Shown here: piece by piece, positions 34,818-43,642 of the stretch
Numbering within the stretch: position 1 is the stretch's first letter
Layout: every line of letters begins with the position of its first letter
Source of the DNA: Burkholderia sp. OK233
GTDB taxonomy: Bacteria; Pseudomonadota; Gammaproteobacteria; Burkholderiales; Burkholderiaceae
Direction of reading: 5' to 3'
Length of the DNA: 64,000 bases
Assembly: GCF_900230185.1 (NCBI RefSeq)
Contig: NZ_OCSR01000001.1
Coordinates: 5,828,001-5,892,000, forward strand
The notes under the pieces: generated by a model
Seen by the model: only the letters and a program-made list of their open reading frames with translations
Told to the model about the DNA's origin: nothing
Databases searched by the model: none
Program-made: the position numbers and the translations under genes

Positions 34818-35762
34818 TCAATACAGCACGTTCTTCGCTTCAGGCTTGTCGATGTTGTCTTTGGTCACCATCACCACGCCGGTATCGAGGTTCTTCGACA
34901 CCGGCTTTTTCTCGATCAGATTGACCACCGTCTTCACGCCTAGCTCGCCCATCTGGTACGAGCCCTGCACGGCGGTGGCGGCAAGCGTGCCGTCCTTGAC
35001 GAAACCCTGCAGATCCTGATTGCCGTCGAAGCCGATCGCCACCACTTTGCCGGCTTTGCCGGACTGTTCGAGCGCGCGGCCCATGCCGACCGCGGTTGGC
35101 TCATTCGCGCCGAAAATGCCTTTGAGGTCGGGATTGGCGGTCAATGTGTCGGTGGTCTGATTGAGCGCAGTCGCCATCTGCGAGTTCGAATAGAAAGGTC
35201 CCACCACCTGCAATTGCGAATGTGCCTTCAGATAGTCGCGGAACCCGCCAACCCGGCCGATTTCCGAGCCCGCGCCGGCCACGTAGGACATGATCGCAAC
35301 CTTGCCGCTTTGGCCCACGCGGTCGATCAGCGCTTTGGCGCACAGTTCGCCCGCCTTCTTGTTGTCGGTCGAGAGGAATGACTGGTAGTACTGCTTGCCG
35401 GAATCGGAGAGCGCGGAATCGATGATGACGACCGGGATATGGGCTTCCCACGCCTTCTTGACGGCCGGCACGAGCGCGTCGGGATCGGACGGGGCGAGCA
35501 CGATGCCGGCCACCTTGCGATTCACCGCGTTCTCGACCATGTTGACCTCGTCGGCAATGGCGGTTTCCGCCGCCGGGCCCTGAAAAGTCATCGTGTAGCC
35601 CTTGAGTTGACCCATTGCCGCGTTCGCACCCTTCTGGACGTTCTGCCAGTAGTTGGAACTCGATGTCTTCACGATAACCGCGATCTCGCCGCCGGCGGCG
35701 CGAGCAAGTCCGGTGGCTAGCATCAGGGTGGCGGCCAGCAGGCTGAGTTGGAATGTGCGCAT
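34818..35762 (-). CDS. Periplasmic sugar-binding protein of a CUT2 (ribose-type) ABC importer
   Basis: A 314-residue binding protein with a Sec signal peptide (MRTFQLSLLAATLMLATGLA, cut near ARA). The two-lobed type I fold is seen in EIAVIVKTSSSNYWQNVQKG, VAGIVLAPSDPDALVPAV, FLSTDNKKAGELCAKALI, GIFGANEPTAVGMGRAL and VAIGFDGNQD, which correspond to the RbsB ligand-cleft segments. It delivers its sugar to the permease encoded 81 nt upstream. The dehydrogenases downstream suggest a sugar acid rather than ribose. Confidence 0.92.
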   Translation of the reverse strand: MRTFQLSLLAATLMLATGLARAAGGEIAVIVKTSSSNYWQNVQKGANAAMGQLKGYTMTFQGPAAETAIADEVNMVENAVNRKVAGIVLAPSDPDALVPAVKKAWEAHIPVVIIDSALSDSGKQYYQSFLSTDNKKAGELCAKALIDRVGQSGKVAIMSYVAGAGSEIGRVGGFRDYLKAHSQLQVVGPFYSNSQMATALNQTTDTLTANPDLKGIFGANEPTAVGMGRALEQSGKAGKVVAIGFDGNQDLQGFVKDGTLAATAVQGSYQMGELGVKTVVNLIEKKPVSKNLDTGVVMVTKDNIDKPEAKNVLY

Positions 35763-35843
35763 GTCTCTACTCCTGTAAGGATTTGTTGTCGTACATGGAC
35801 TTCTCGGCGGCGCGGACCAGCCGGTCCGAACCGCCGATGGATT

Positions 35844-36860
35844 TCACCGGCGATTGCGGAGCTGGTCGATCCAGACAGTGCCCAGAATCACCAGGCCGAT
35901 GATGATTTGCTGAATGAAGCTGGACACTCCATTCATGTTCAACCCATTACGCAGAATGCCGATCACGAAAGCGCCGATCGCCGTGCCGGAAATCGTGCCG
36001 ACGCCGCCCATCAGCGAGGTGCCGCCGATCACCGCGCTGGCAATCGCGTCGAGTTCGTACATCACGCCTTCATTCGGCTGCGCGGTGAGCAGTCGCGACA
36101 TCAGCACGCAGCCGGTGACGCCTGCAAGCGCACCGGAGAGCACATACGTGAACATCGTCACGCGCGCGACATTGACGCCGGACAGCCGGGCCGCTTCGGC
36201 GTTCGAGCCGACCGCGTAAATATGCCTGCCGAGTGTGGTGCGGCTTAGCATGATCGACACGGCGATCGCGATGAAGATCATCAGGAGCACGGGGTAGGGG
36301 ATGCCTGGAAACGTCACGTCCGGAAAGCCGTCTGCCCCAATCGTCTCGATCCTGAACAGCGCGCCGTTGCCGAGCACACCGAAGGCTTCACCCAGCCCCG
36401 ACACGGGGCGTGCGCCGGTGATTTGCAGTGCCAGGCCTCGCGCCACGAGCATCATGCCGAGCGTGGCGATAAACGGTGGCAGGCGCATGCGCGTCACACA
36501 CAGACCGTTCACGGCGCCGCACAGCGCGCCGATCACGATGCCAAGCAGCATGCCGAGGGTGACAGGCATGCCGGCCTTCACCGCGAGGGCCGCCACGACA
36601 CCGGACAGCGCGAGTACCGAGCCGACCGAGAGGTCGATGCCGCCCGTGATGATGACGCAGGTCGCGGCGACGCCAAGGTAGGCAATCGAGGTCACCTGCA
36701 GCGCGACGGTCATCGCGTTGTCGACGGTATGGAAGGCCTCGCTCGTGGACGAGAACACCAGGATCATCACAATCAGGCTGGCGAAGGCGGCAAACTTCTG
36801 AATCAGATCCTTGCGCCGTTCGCTGGCAAGCGAAGGGCTGGGACGTGTAAGCGTGCTCAT
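35844..36860 (-). CDS. CUT2-type ABC sugar permease (RbsC-like)
   Basis: A 338-residue inner-membrane permease with 8-10 helices. Family blocks: GIDLSVGSVLALSGVVAALA, PPFIATLGMMLVARGLAL, YAVGSNAEAARLSGVNV (the ATPase-coupling loop) and the C-terminal ALAGVTGCVLMSRL, ASAVIGGTSLMGG. It works as a homodimer with the ATPase, whose stop codon it overlaps by 4 nt (36857-36860), so the two are translationally coupled. Confidence 0.93.
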   Translation of the reverse strand: MSTLTRPSPSLASERRKDLIQKFAAFASLIVMILVFSSTSEAFHTVDNAMTVALQVTSIAYLGVAATCVIITGGIDLSVGSVLALSGVVAALAVKAGMPVTLGMLLGIVIGALCGAVNGLCVTRMRLPPFIATLGMMLVARGLALQITGARPVSGLGEAFGVLGNGALFRIETIGADGFPDVTFPGIPYPVLLMIFIAIAVSIMLSRTTLGRHIYAVGSNAEAARLSGVNVARVTMFTYVLSGALAGVTGCVLMSRLLTAQPNEGVMYELDAIASAVIGGTSLMGGVGTISGTAIGAFVIGILRNGLNMNGVSSFIQQIIIGLVILGTVWIDQLRNRR

Positions 36861-38578
36861 TGCGAAGCTCCCGAGGTGTCCGAAGCGCCTCTGCGTCCCG
36901 AGGCGTAATGCATGATCTCTTCCTGACTCGTTTGACGGGTCTCGAGGATCGTGACGAGGTCGCCCTCATGAAAAACGGCCACGCGATCCGTCATACCGAG
37001 AATCTCGGGCAGTTCGGAGCTGATCATGACCACGCCGATGCCTTGCGCCGCCAGCTTGTCGAGCAGTTCGTAGATCGCGAATTTGGCGCCGACGTCGATG
37101 CCGCGAGTGGGCTCGTCGAAGAACAGCACCCGTGAATCGCGAAACAGCCACTTGCTGATGACAACCTTCTGCTGATTGCCGCCTGACAGGTTGCGTGCGA
37201 TCTGCCTGACGCTCGGCGTGCGTATGCCCAGCGCGTCCACGTAGCGTTTCGCAACGGCGGCCTCGGTTGCGAAGCGTATAAAACCAAAGCGGTTCGAGAC
37301 CGCATCCATGTTGGCCAGCGTGATATTGCTGGCGACGGGCATGTTGAGCGACAGGCCGTTGGCCTTGCGGTCTTCCGACAGGTACGCAATGCCGCGCCGG
37401 ATCGCGTCGATCGGCGAGCGGATCGCAAGGGTCTCGTGACCTAGCCTGATCGTGCCGCTGTCGGGTAGATCGGCGCCAAAGATCGCGCGCGCCACTTCCG
37501 TTCGGCCCGCGCCCATCAAGCCGGCGAAACCCAGGATTTCGCCGCGCCGCAATTCGAAACTCACGGGTCCGAAGACATTCGCGCGCGTTAATTGATCGAC
37601 CGACAGCAAGACCTCCCCGGTCGGAACGGACGTGCGCGGCGGAAATTTATCTTCGAGCGAACGGCCGACCATGCGTGCGACGACCTTATCGATGGTGGTT
37701 TCGCGGAACACGTCTGTCGACACATAACGTCCGTCGCGCATGACGGTGACGCGGTCGACGATTTCGGTCATTTCATCGAGTCGGTGCGAGATATAAATGA
37801 TTCCGACGCCGGCGCGCTTCAGCTCGTGAATGATCCTGAAGAGCTGGCGGGTTTCCGTCTCCGTGAGGGACGACGTCGGCTCATCCATGATCAGCACTTC
37901 GGCGTCCAGCGAGAGTGCCTTGGCGATTTCCACCATTTGCCGTTGCGCGACCGGGAGCGTGCGCACGAGTGTTCCCGGTGCGATGTCGACACCGAGCCGG
38001 TCGAGGCAGCGCTGCGCATCGGCGCGCAGACGCGCCCGGTCGACGAATACCCCACGGCGCGGTTCACGGGCGAGAAAGATGTTCTCAGCCACCGACAGGT
38101 GCGGCACCAGGTTCAGCTCCTGGTGAATGATGGCGATGCCTGCCGCTTGAGCTTCGAGCGACGAAGCGAAGCGGCATTCGCTGCCCTTATAGATGATGGA
38201 GCCATCGTCGGGCGGGTACTGGCCGCTGATGATTTTCATCAGTGTCGATTTGCCCGCGCCGTTCTCTCCGCAAACGGCATGAACTTCGGCACGCCGCAAG
38301 TCGAAACTGACGCTGTCCAGTGCGACGACGCCCGGGAAGCGCTTGGTCACGCCCGTGAGCCGCAATAATTCGCCGTTCTCGTCGGGCCGTGAGGAGCGAG
38401 CGGGGGCATCGGCAGCCGGGGCGTTTACCGGTTCGGACGCCGATACACGGGCGGACAGGGCAAACGTACGATGTTCGCCCGGAGCAACTGCGAGGCGGGC
38501 ATGACCAGAATGCGTGCGCGCCGATAGAGCGCGGCGCGGCGCGGGCCGTGTTGACAATTCCGGCAAGGCTGTCTCCAA
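36857..38578 (-). CDS. CUT2-type ABC sugar importer ATPase (two fused nucleotide-binding domains)
   Basis: Up to 573 residues. Domain 1 has Walker A GENGAGKST, a signature-like LPVAQRQMVEIAKAL and Walker B VLIMDEPTSSL. Domain 2 carries the degenerate Walker A GLMGAGRTE usual for this family, signature LSGGNQQKVVISKW and Walker B VLFFDEPTRGID. The fold matches RbsA/AraG. Residues before LLRLTGVTKRFPGV (about 70) are not expected in this family, so the real start may be a downstream non-ATG codon; the ATG at 38578 is kept as the only clear one. It heads the leftward operon and is divergent from the GntR gene at 38925. Confidence 0.9.
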   Translation of the reverse strand: METALPELSTRPAPRRALSARTHSGHARLAVAPGEHRTFALSARVSASEPVNAPAADAPARSSRPDENGELLRLTGVTKRFPGVVALDSVSFDLRRAEVHAVCGENGAGKSTLMKIISGQYPPDDGSIIYKGSECRFASSLEAQAAGIAIIHQELNLVPHLSVAENIFLAREPRRGVFVDRARLRADAQRCLDRLGVDIAPGTLVRTLPVAQRQMVEIAKALSLDAEVLIMDEPTSSLTETETRQLFRIIHELKRAGVGIIYISHRLDEMTEIVDRVTVMRDGRYVSTDVFRETTIDKVVARMVGRSLEDKFPPRTSVPTGEVLLSVDQLTRANVFGPVSFELRRGEILGFAGLMGAGRTEVARAIFGADLPDSGTIRLGHETLAIRSPIDAIRRGIAYLSEDRKANGLSLNMPVASNITLANMDAVSNRFGFIRFATEAAVAKRYVDALGIRTPSVRQIARNLSGGNQQKVVISKWLFRDSRVLFFDEPTRGIDVGAKFAIYELLDKLAAQGIGVVMISSELPEILGMTDRVAVFHEGDLVTILETRQTSQEEIMHYASGRRGASDTSGASQ

Positions 38579-38691
38579 TTCGTGACGCCGCCGGGTGGGC
38601 GGGTACGTGGTTTTATTCTTTGCGGATCGAACCCGTAACCGGTGCGGCAGCGAACGGCGAGGGCAAATTGATCATAGATATATAGTGAAAA

Positions 38692-38703
38692 TTGGTCAAG
38701 CCA
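38692..38703. promoter_or_regulatory. Operator-like site TTGG-N5-CCA, copy 1
   Basis: TTGGTCAAGCCA lies between the divergent ABC operon and the GntR gene. It shares arms and spacing with the site at 38859 and resembles FadR/UxuR-type half-sites (TGGT...ACCA). Confidence 0.4.
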
Positions 38704-38858
38704 CTTTTGGCTTCTATGAGTGAGCTCGGCCGTCTTCGTGGCCGACGCTGGTTGCGTAAAGCCGAGGAATGGAGCGACCAACGCCCAGACTGGAGGCTTA
38801 TTGGCGGCCATGCGCACGGGTGGCCTATAATCTCTATCGAGCTTTCGTCGCGGTAAAT

Positions 38859-38871
38859 TGGCCTGACCAAA
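38859..38871. promoter_or_regulatory. Operator-like site TTGG-N5-CCAA, copy 2
   Basis: TTGGCCTGACCAA, 53 nt upstream of the GntR start, could mediate autoregulation. Confidence 0.45.
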
Positions 38872-38924
38872 ATGCAGTCCGCTCATTCGCGCGGCGGGCG
38901 ACATGCGGGTTCCATGGAGGACAC

Positions 38925-39623
38925 TTGACAAGCACCCAACTCAAACAGGTCGAGACGAAACGTCTCTATCAACACATCGCTGACCAGATACGGGCGCTCA
39001 TCCAGTCGGGTGGCTTCGCCCAGGGCGCACGTTTGCCTCCCGAGCGCGATCTCGCCCAGCAACTGGGTGTTTCGCGGCCCTCATTGCGAGAAGCGTTGAT
39101 CGCACTGGAGATTGCGGGCTCGGTTGAGATTCGCCAGGGTTCCGGTGTCTACGTGTGCCGGACGCCCGAGCGTTCGCCGAATGCAACCGTCGCCTTGGGC
39201 GAAAGTCCGTCCGAGTTGATGCAGGCACGCGCGGTACTGGAAGGCTCGCTGATCGTGTTGGCCGCCGCGCTGATTACACCGGAGCGGTTGGCCCGCCTGC
39301 GCGAGACGCTCGATGGGATGCGCGCTCAGATCAAGGCGGGACGTTCCCCGCTCGATCATGATCGCGCGTTCCATGTGGGTATCGCAGAGATGACCGGCAA
39401 TCTCGTGCTGGTCCGGATGGTGGCTGAGCTGTTTGATGAGCGCCATAGTCCGATTTCAGCGCGTCTCAGCGGACACGCGGAAACGGGGCAAACCTGGGCG
39501 GCAGCGCTCGAGGAGCATGAGACGATTTATCGCGCGCTCGAGGAGCGCGACCCGCTCGCTGCTCAATCGGCGATGCGCAGCCATCTGCGGGCGTCGGAGA
39601 TGCGGTGGACCGAGACGGGATGA
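38925..39623 (+). CDS. GntR-family regulator, FadR/FCD type, of the sugar-acid operon
   Basis: A 232-residue regulator. The TTG at 38925 is chosen over an ATG at 38769 because GGAGG sits 7 nt before it and the extra N-terminus would be out of family. Winged helix: LPPERDLAQQLGVSRPSLRE, ALIALEIAGSVEIRQGSGVY. FCD domain: LMQARAVLEGSLIVLAAALI, DHDRAFHVGIAEMTGNLVLV, HETIYRALEERDP, with the Asp and His positions of metal-binding FCD proteins. Its place opposite the ABC/dehydrogenase operon, with two TTGG-N5-CCA sites between, makes it the probable local repressor, comparable with LgoR or UxuR. Confidence 0.92.
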   Translation: MTSTQLKQVETKRLYQHIADQIRALIQSGGFAQGARLPPERDLAQQLGVSRPSLREALIALEIAGSVEIRQGSGVYVCRTPERSPNATVALGESPSELMQARAVLEGSLIVLAAALITPERLARLRETLDGMRAQIKAGRSPLDHDRAFHVGIAEMTGNLVLVRMVAELFDERHSPISARLSGHAETGQTWAAALEEHETIYRALEERDPLAAQSAMRSHLRASEMRWTETG

Positions 39624-40068
39624 TGCCCTGTGAGCGTATTTGCACACATGCGTCCGGATAATTTCTTTCACGCAAAATCCTGGGACGGCAAGGGTGATTG
39701 CAGTTGCTGACACTCGCCGGCTCCTGCGGCGCCTCTAACGCGCGCTGTTCTTTATAAGCAGTCCCCCGAGCGCGACGTCATCGCGGACCGGCTGAAACTG
39801 CGCGCGTTCAGTCTTTCAACTCCGCTGCAGACGGCGAGCTTTTTCGGCAGCCGCGAATACAGTTCTCGAATTCTCATTGATCTGGCAATCGTCTTGGGCC
39901 ATTCACCGCAGATCATGCCGTTAGAGTTGCTAACAATGGATGGATTGCGCTTTTTACCCGCTCAAATCAACGACATCCTGACTTTTTGCGCTGGTTAAAT
40001 ACTCGACAAGAAGTTTCCTTTTCTCCCCACCGAACTTAAGGGTTCACCGTTACGAGGGGACTATTACC
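39624..40068. other. Intergenic with an open but unrecognised frame
   Basis: About 445 nt. A plus-strand frame without an ATG start (RAFSLSTPLQTASFFGSREY, SSRILIDLAIVLGHSP) stays open to a stop at about 40000. It may be a decayed gene end, and I cannot assign it. Confidence 0.35.
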
Positions 40069-40601
40069 ATGGTCGCTTTCGAGCCAACGTACATTACCTT
40101 TGCCTGCCATGGCACGCCGACGAAGTTCCGCATCGCCGAGATGGCTCACGAAATTTACGGCTACGGTTTGCAAGGCGTGGAACTGGGAAGGTTCGTCGTG
40201 TTCTTCGCCGGCTATCGGCCTGATGACGTGCTCGGTGTATGGAAGCCGTATAACGACGTGGTCGTGACTTCGGTGCGCCGCGCGTGCCAACGGATGGGCG
40301 TTGCATTCAACCGGAGCGAGGCCGGGAAGTTCTATCTGTCTGCGGCCAGTTGGGGCCAGCACCCGGACGTGCCGGAATGTCTCCCGCGCCTCGCGAAGAA
40401 GTACAAGCTCGTGCCTCAGTCGAATGCCTCGGATGACCGGATGCATGTGCCGTCGAGCTTGCGCTATGACCTGATGACGCGCAGGACACGGGCGTGAAGC
40501 ACAAGGCGTTTGTCAACGGCGGCCACGAACCGTCCACGGCGTGTTGCGACCACCGCGAGGTCAACGACATCGGCGGCCTTGTCACGCTGGCTGGTCTCTG
40601 A
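40069..40601 (+). pseudogene. Decayed type II haloacid dehalogenase-like gene
   Basis: Paralogue of the gene at 30852. It aligns from FEPTYITFACHGTPTKFRIA through MAHEIYGYGLQGVELGRFVV, WKPYNDVVVTSVRRACQRM and HPDVPECLPRLAKKYKL. The nucleophile Asp of motif I is Ala (FACHGTP against FDCYGTL). A middle segment of about 40 residues, including motif III Lys, is deleted after NASDDR. A frameshift near 40490 separates the last part (KHKAFVNGGHEP) from the main frame. The copy cannot be an active dehalogenase. Confidence 0.85.
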
Positions 40602-40653
40602 GCACGCATCCGACATGCCGCTTCGCACGCCGTCGCCGTTCCGGGAACGCACG

Positions 40654-41180
40654 ATGAAGCTCGATTCCTGCTGGTTCCGTATCGCAGCAGCCTGCCACGC
40701 GACGAGCGAGGGACCTGCCCGGTCCCGTCGATGGCGCATCGGGGCGCAACGGCGGTCAGTGCAGCATGGCGTGGCGCAGGATTACGTCGCACTTCATGTG
40801 CGGCTCGGCGCGGAACGCACACGTGGCTGTTACGAGGCGTAAGCCGCGGCGGTCTGTACGGTCGAGCGCCTGATCCGAGAGGAACAGATCGATTGCGACT
40901 ACCGCGCTTCGGGCGAGCTGAAACTCGCGTCAAAGCCGCATCGTCTGGCCTGCCTCTGAAAGACCGCCGAACTGATCCGTCGCGAGATCGATGCCGATGT
41001 CGAGATGACTGACGACGACCGGATCCGCACTGAAGTCGAGAGGGAATCTCTACGGCGGCTTGCTGAACCAGCGCGGCCGCCCGATGCACATGAGCAAGTT
41101 TGCTGTGGGCCTCGCACACGATGCAGCGGCGCGCGGCTTTTCGAAAATGAGTTCGAGGAGTGTCTGGGAACCAGAGCCAT
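40654..41180 (+). pseudogene. Decayed FAD oxidase (gamma-glutamylputrescine oxidase-like)
   Basis: Scattered pieces of one DAO-family enzyme in changing frames. The N-terminus MKLDSCWFRIAAA is at 40654. DYVALHVRLGAERTRGCYEA is at 40780-40840, followed by a stop. Then come VERLIREEQIDCDYRASGEL, KLASKPHRL, TAELIRREIDADVEM, and finally GNLYGGLLNQRGRPMHMSKF with AVGLAHDAAARG near 41120. The FAD Rossmann segment and the C-terminal half are missing. The order and wording match FAD enzymes that oxidise putrescine-type amines. Confidence 0.75.
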
Positions 41181-41272
41181 CCCCGGCTTCCGGGCCCCGA
41201 GGCCCAGTGCTCCCAGTACTGCCTTCCAGGTTTTTCAGTGAAATTCATCGCGCTATGCGCAGGAGCAAAAAA

Positions 41273-42007
41273 ATGACCGTGGCCCTCATGCTGCATCGCG
41301 CCGACGGCGCACCTCTGTCAACCTCGTTCCACAGGGCGGCGTTCGGCAAGGACGACCCCTTTGCGAGACATCGCGAAATCGCGTGGGAAGGACCGGACTC
41401 GATGGTCGCGGGTCGGGCCAGCTTTATTGGTGAGCTCAACGTCGCGAGCTTTCCCCACATTGAAACCATCGTCGTGGTGGAAGGACAGCTCACTCTGCAA
41501 GCGGCCGGTGAGGCGCCGTTAATGCTCGCTCCGCAAGCGGGTGCTGTCATCGGGGCCGGTACGGCGCTTCGCGTCCTCGCCGAATCCCGTGTGCGTTTCG
41601 TGTTTTGCGCGGCCGCCTGCGAGAAACCGACAAAGCGCGGGCTTATCCCCCTGCGTGCCGACGCCAACTTCAGACCGTCCGCTTCACTACCGGCGGAGGT
41701 GCTACTGGGCCCGGCGCCGCAATGCCGTAGCGACAACGTCTTTACCGACGACGGCGCGGAGTACCTCGCGGGCACGTGGGATTCGACGCCTTATCACCGG
41801 GTTGTTCGCCCGCATCGCGTGAACGAGTTCATGCAACTGCTGGCCGGCAGCGTGCGGTTCGCGGCGCCTGATGGCAGCGTGCTGTCGCTAGGCGCCGGCG
41901 ACGCGCTTTTCGTGCCCCGGGGCGCACCGATCGGGTGGGAAAGCAGCGAACGGGTGGCGAAGTTTTACGTTGTTCAAAGCGTCCAGACTTCAATCGAGCG
42001 AGATTGA
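41273..42007 (+). CDS. Two-domain cupin protein
   Basis: A 244-residue protein from the ATG at 41273, chosen because AGGAG lies 8 nt upstream. Two small beta-barrel cupin halves can be seen: residues 40-105 (FPHIETIVVVEGQLTLQAAG, LAPQAGAVIGAGTALRVL) and 150-235 (YHRVVRPHRVNEFMQLLAGS, GAGDALFVPRGAPIGWESS). Metal-ligand His residues are sparse (H54 region, H-x-V-N-E in the second), so it may be a binding or regulatory cupin rather than a dioxygenase. It ends 2 nt before the oxidase gene at 42010, so they are surely co-transcribed. Such DUF861-like cupins often accompany amine oxidases. Confidence 0.82.
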   Translation: MTVALMLHRADGAPLSTSFHRAAFGKDDPFARHREIAWEGPDSMVAGRASFIGELNVASFPHIETIVVVEGQLTLQAAGEAPLMLAPQAGAVIGAGTALRVLAESRVRFVFCAAACEKPTKRGLIPLRADANFRPSASLPAEVLLGPAPQCRSDNVFTDDGAEYLAGTWDSTPYHRVVRPHRVNEFMQLLAGSVRFAAPDGSVLSLGAGDALFVPRGAPIGWESSERVAKFYVVQSVQTSIERD

Positions 42008-42009
42008 TC

Positions 42010-43335
42010 ATGTCCCCTCCGCTGAACCACATCCAGACTTCGCCCACGTTGCCGGCCGCGGCCGACGTGGTCGTGATCGGCGGTGGCATCATCGGCGTCT
42101 TTGCCGCCTACTACGTGGCCCGGCGCGGGTTTTCAGTCGCCCTGGTCGAGAAGGGACGGATCGGCGCCGAACAGTCGAGCCGCAATTGGGGCTGGTGCCG
42201 GCAGCAGAACCGCGACGCTCGCGAATTGCCGATGGCGAGCAAAAGCCTTGATCTGTGGGAACGATTTGCCGCCGAAACCGGTGAAGACACCGGCTTTCAT
42301 CGCTGCGGGCTGTTGTATCTCAGTAACGACGAGGCCGAGCTGTCTCGCTGGTCCAGTTGGGGCGACTTTGCGAAGACCGCCGGGGTGACAACCTACATGC
42401 TCGATAGTCGGCAAGCCGGCCAGCGGGGGCAGGCGACCGGCCGCTCCTGGAAAGGCGGCGTCTTCTCGCCCAGCGATGGCACCGCTGATCCTGCCAAGGC
42501 CGCACCGGCAGTGGCCACTGCGCTCATGAAGCTCGGTGGCAGCGTCCACCAGCACTGCGCGGCTCGCGGCGTTGAGTCGGAAGGCGGGCGGGTCAGCGGC
42601 GTCGTCACGGAAGCGGGGGTCATCAAGACCAGAACGGCGATCCTGGCGGGTGGCGCCTGGGCATCCTCGTTCTGCCGCCAGCTTGGTATCCGTTTTCCCC
42701 AGGCCTCGATCCGCCAATCCATCCTTAGCGTGTCTCCTGTAGGACATCGGTTGCCGGATGCCTTGTTCACCTCGGGCGTGTCCATCACACGCCGCAACGA
42801 TGGACGCTATGCGCTGGCCATCAGCGGCCGCGCACGCGTAGACGTCACGCCGCAGTTCATGCGATTCGCCCCACAATTCGTACCGATGTTCGCCAAGCGC
42901 TGGCGCAGCCTTCTTCCCGGTGGTCTGGAGGGCATTCGCGGTGGGCACGAAACGCTGAAGCGTTGGCGGCTCGACGCGCCGACACCCATGGAGCGGGTGC
43001 GCATTCTCGATCCGAAGCCGGATCTGCCGACCATTAAGGAGACCCACCGCCGCGCCGTCGAACTACTGCCCGAACTTGGCCAGGCAGAAATCACCCACGC
43101 GTGGGCCGGCTTCGTCGACAGCACGCCGGATGGTGTTCCCGGTATTGGCCAAGTGCCCGGTATGCCGGGATTGATTCTGGCAGCAGGCTTTTCCGGACAC
43201 GGTTTTGGCATCGGCCCCGGCGCAGGCCACCTGATCGCGGACCTTGCCACCGGGGCCGAACCTATCGTAGATCCCACACCGTATCGGCCCAGCCGATTCA
43301 GCGATTCTGCATGGGGCAAGGTCGCTGATTTCTAG
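42010..43335 (+). CDS. FAD-dependent amine/D-amino-acid oxidase-like dehydrogenase, second copy
   Basis: A 441-residue twin of the flavoenzyme at 29419, with the same length and landmarks: FAD motif VVVIGGGIIGVFAAYYVARR, EKGRIGAEQSSRNWGW, VDSTPDGVPGIGQVPG and AAGFSGHGFGIGPGAG. The ATG at 42010 is used, since the longer frame upstream belongs to the cupin region. Only the cupin gene accompanies it intact; the dehalogenase and second oxidase of this locus are dead. It probably oxidises a similar amino compound, perhaps with changed specificity. Confidence 0.9.
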   Translation: MSPPLNHIQTSPTLPAAADVVVIGGGIIGVFAAYYVARRGFSVALVEKGRIGAEQSSRNWGWCRQQNRDARELPMASKSLDLWERFAAETGEDTGFHRCGLLYLSNDEAELSRWSSWGDFAKTAGVTTYMLDSRQAGQRGQATGRSWKGGVFSPSDGTADPAKAAPAVATALMKLGGSVHQHCAARGVESEGGRVSGVVTEAGVIKTRTAILAGGAWASSFCRQLGIRFPQASIRQSILSVSPVGHRLPDALFTSGVSITRRNDGRYALAISGRARVDVTPQFMRFAPQFVPMFAKRWRSLLPGGLEGIRGGHETLKRWRLDAPTPMERVRILDPKPDLPTIKETHRRAVELLPELGQAEITHAWAGFVDSTPDGVPGIGQVPGMPGLILAAGFSGHGFGIGPGAGHLIADLATGAEPIVDPTPYRPSRFSDSAWGKVADF

Positions 43336-43372
43336 GTCGCACCCCAGCGGCGTTGGAGAGTCGAACTCCAGC

Positions 43373-43640
43373 TCAGCAAATCAACCCGGCAAGCCCTGCC
43401 CAGGAGACGACCACGTCGCCTGAAAATGCAGGCAGGTCGTCCGGTATTGGTGCGCCGACGATCCACGGCGCGATGCGCGTCGCGTGCGCGGCGGCCAGCG
43501 TCACGGCACTGTGACAAGTCGCGACGAACGCGCCGGGGTAGTGCGCTGACTCGTCATGGATCGGAAAGCCGTTCGGGCTGTAGACGCGTAGCGCGGCCCA
43601 CATTCGCACTAGCCGCACGTCCCTCAGGAAGGCTCAGGAT
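43373..43640 (-). pseudogene. C-terminal fragment of another DAO-family oxidase
   Basis: Leftward frame MWAALRVYSPNGFPIHDESA, HYPGAFVATCHSAVTLAAAH, then RIAPWIVGAPIPDDLPAFSG. This is the C-terminal FAD-binding part of a DAO enzyme (HcnC/octopine-oxidase-like). Nothing remains upstream, because the IS4 element begins at about 43643. The IS may have cut the gene, or brought unrelated DNA next to an old fragment. Confidence 0.65.
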
Positions 43641-43642
43641 TC

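Noticed and set aside
39690..39760. LLTLAGSCGASNARCSL resembles the start of an FMN-reductase fold
   Set aside because: Only 17 residues before a stop, with no continuation in any frame.
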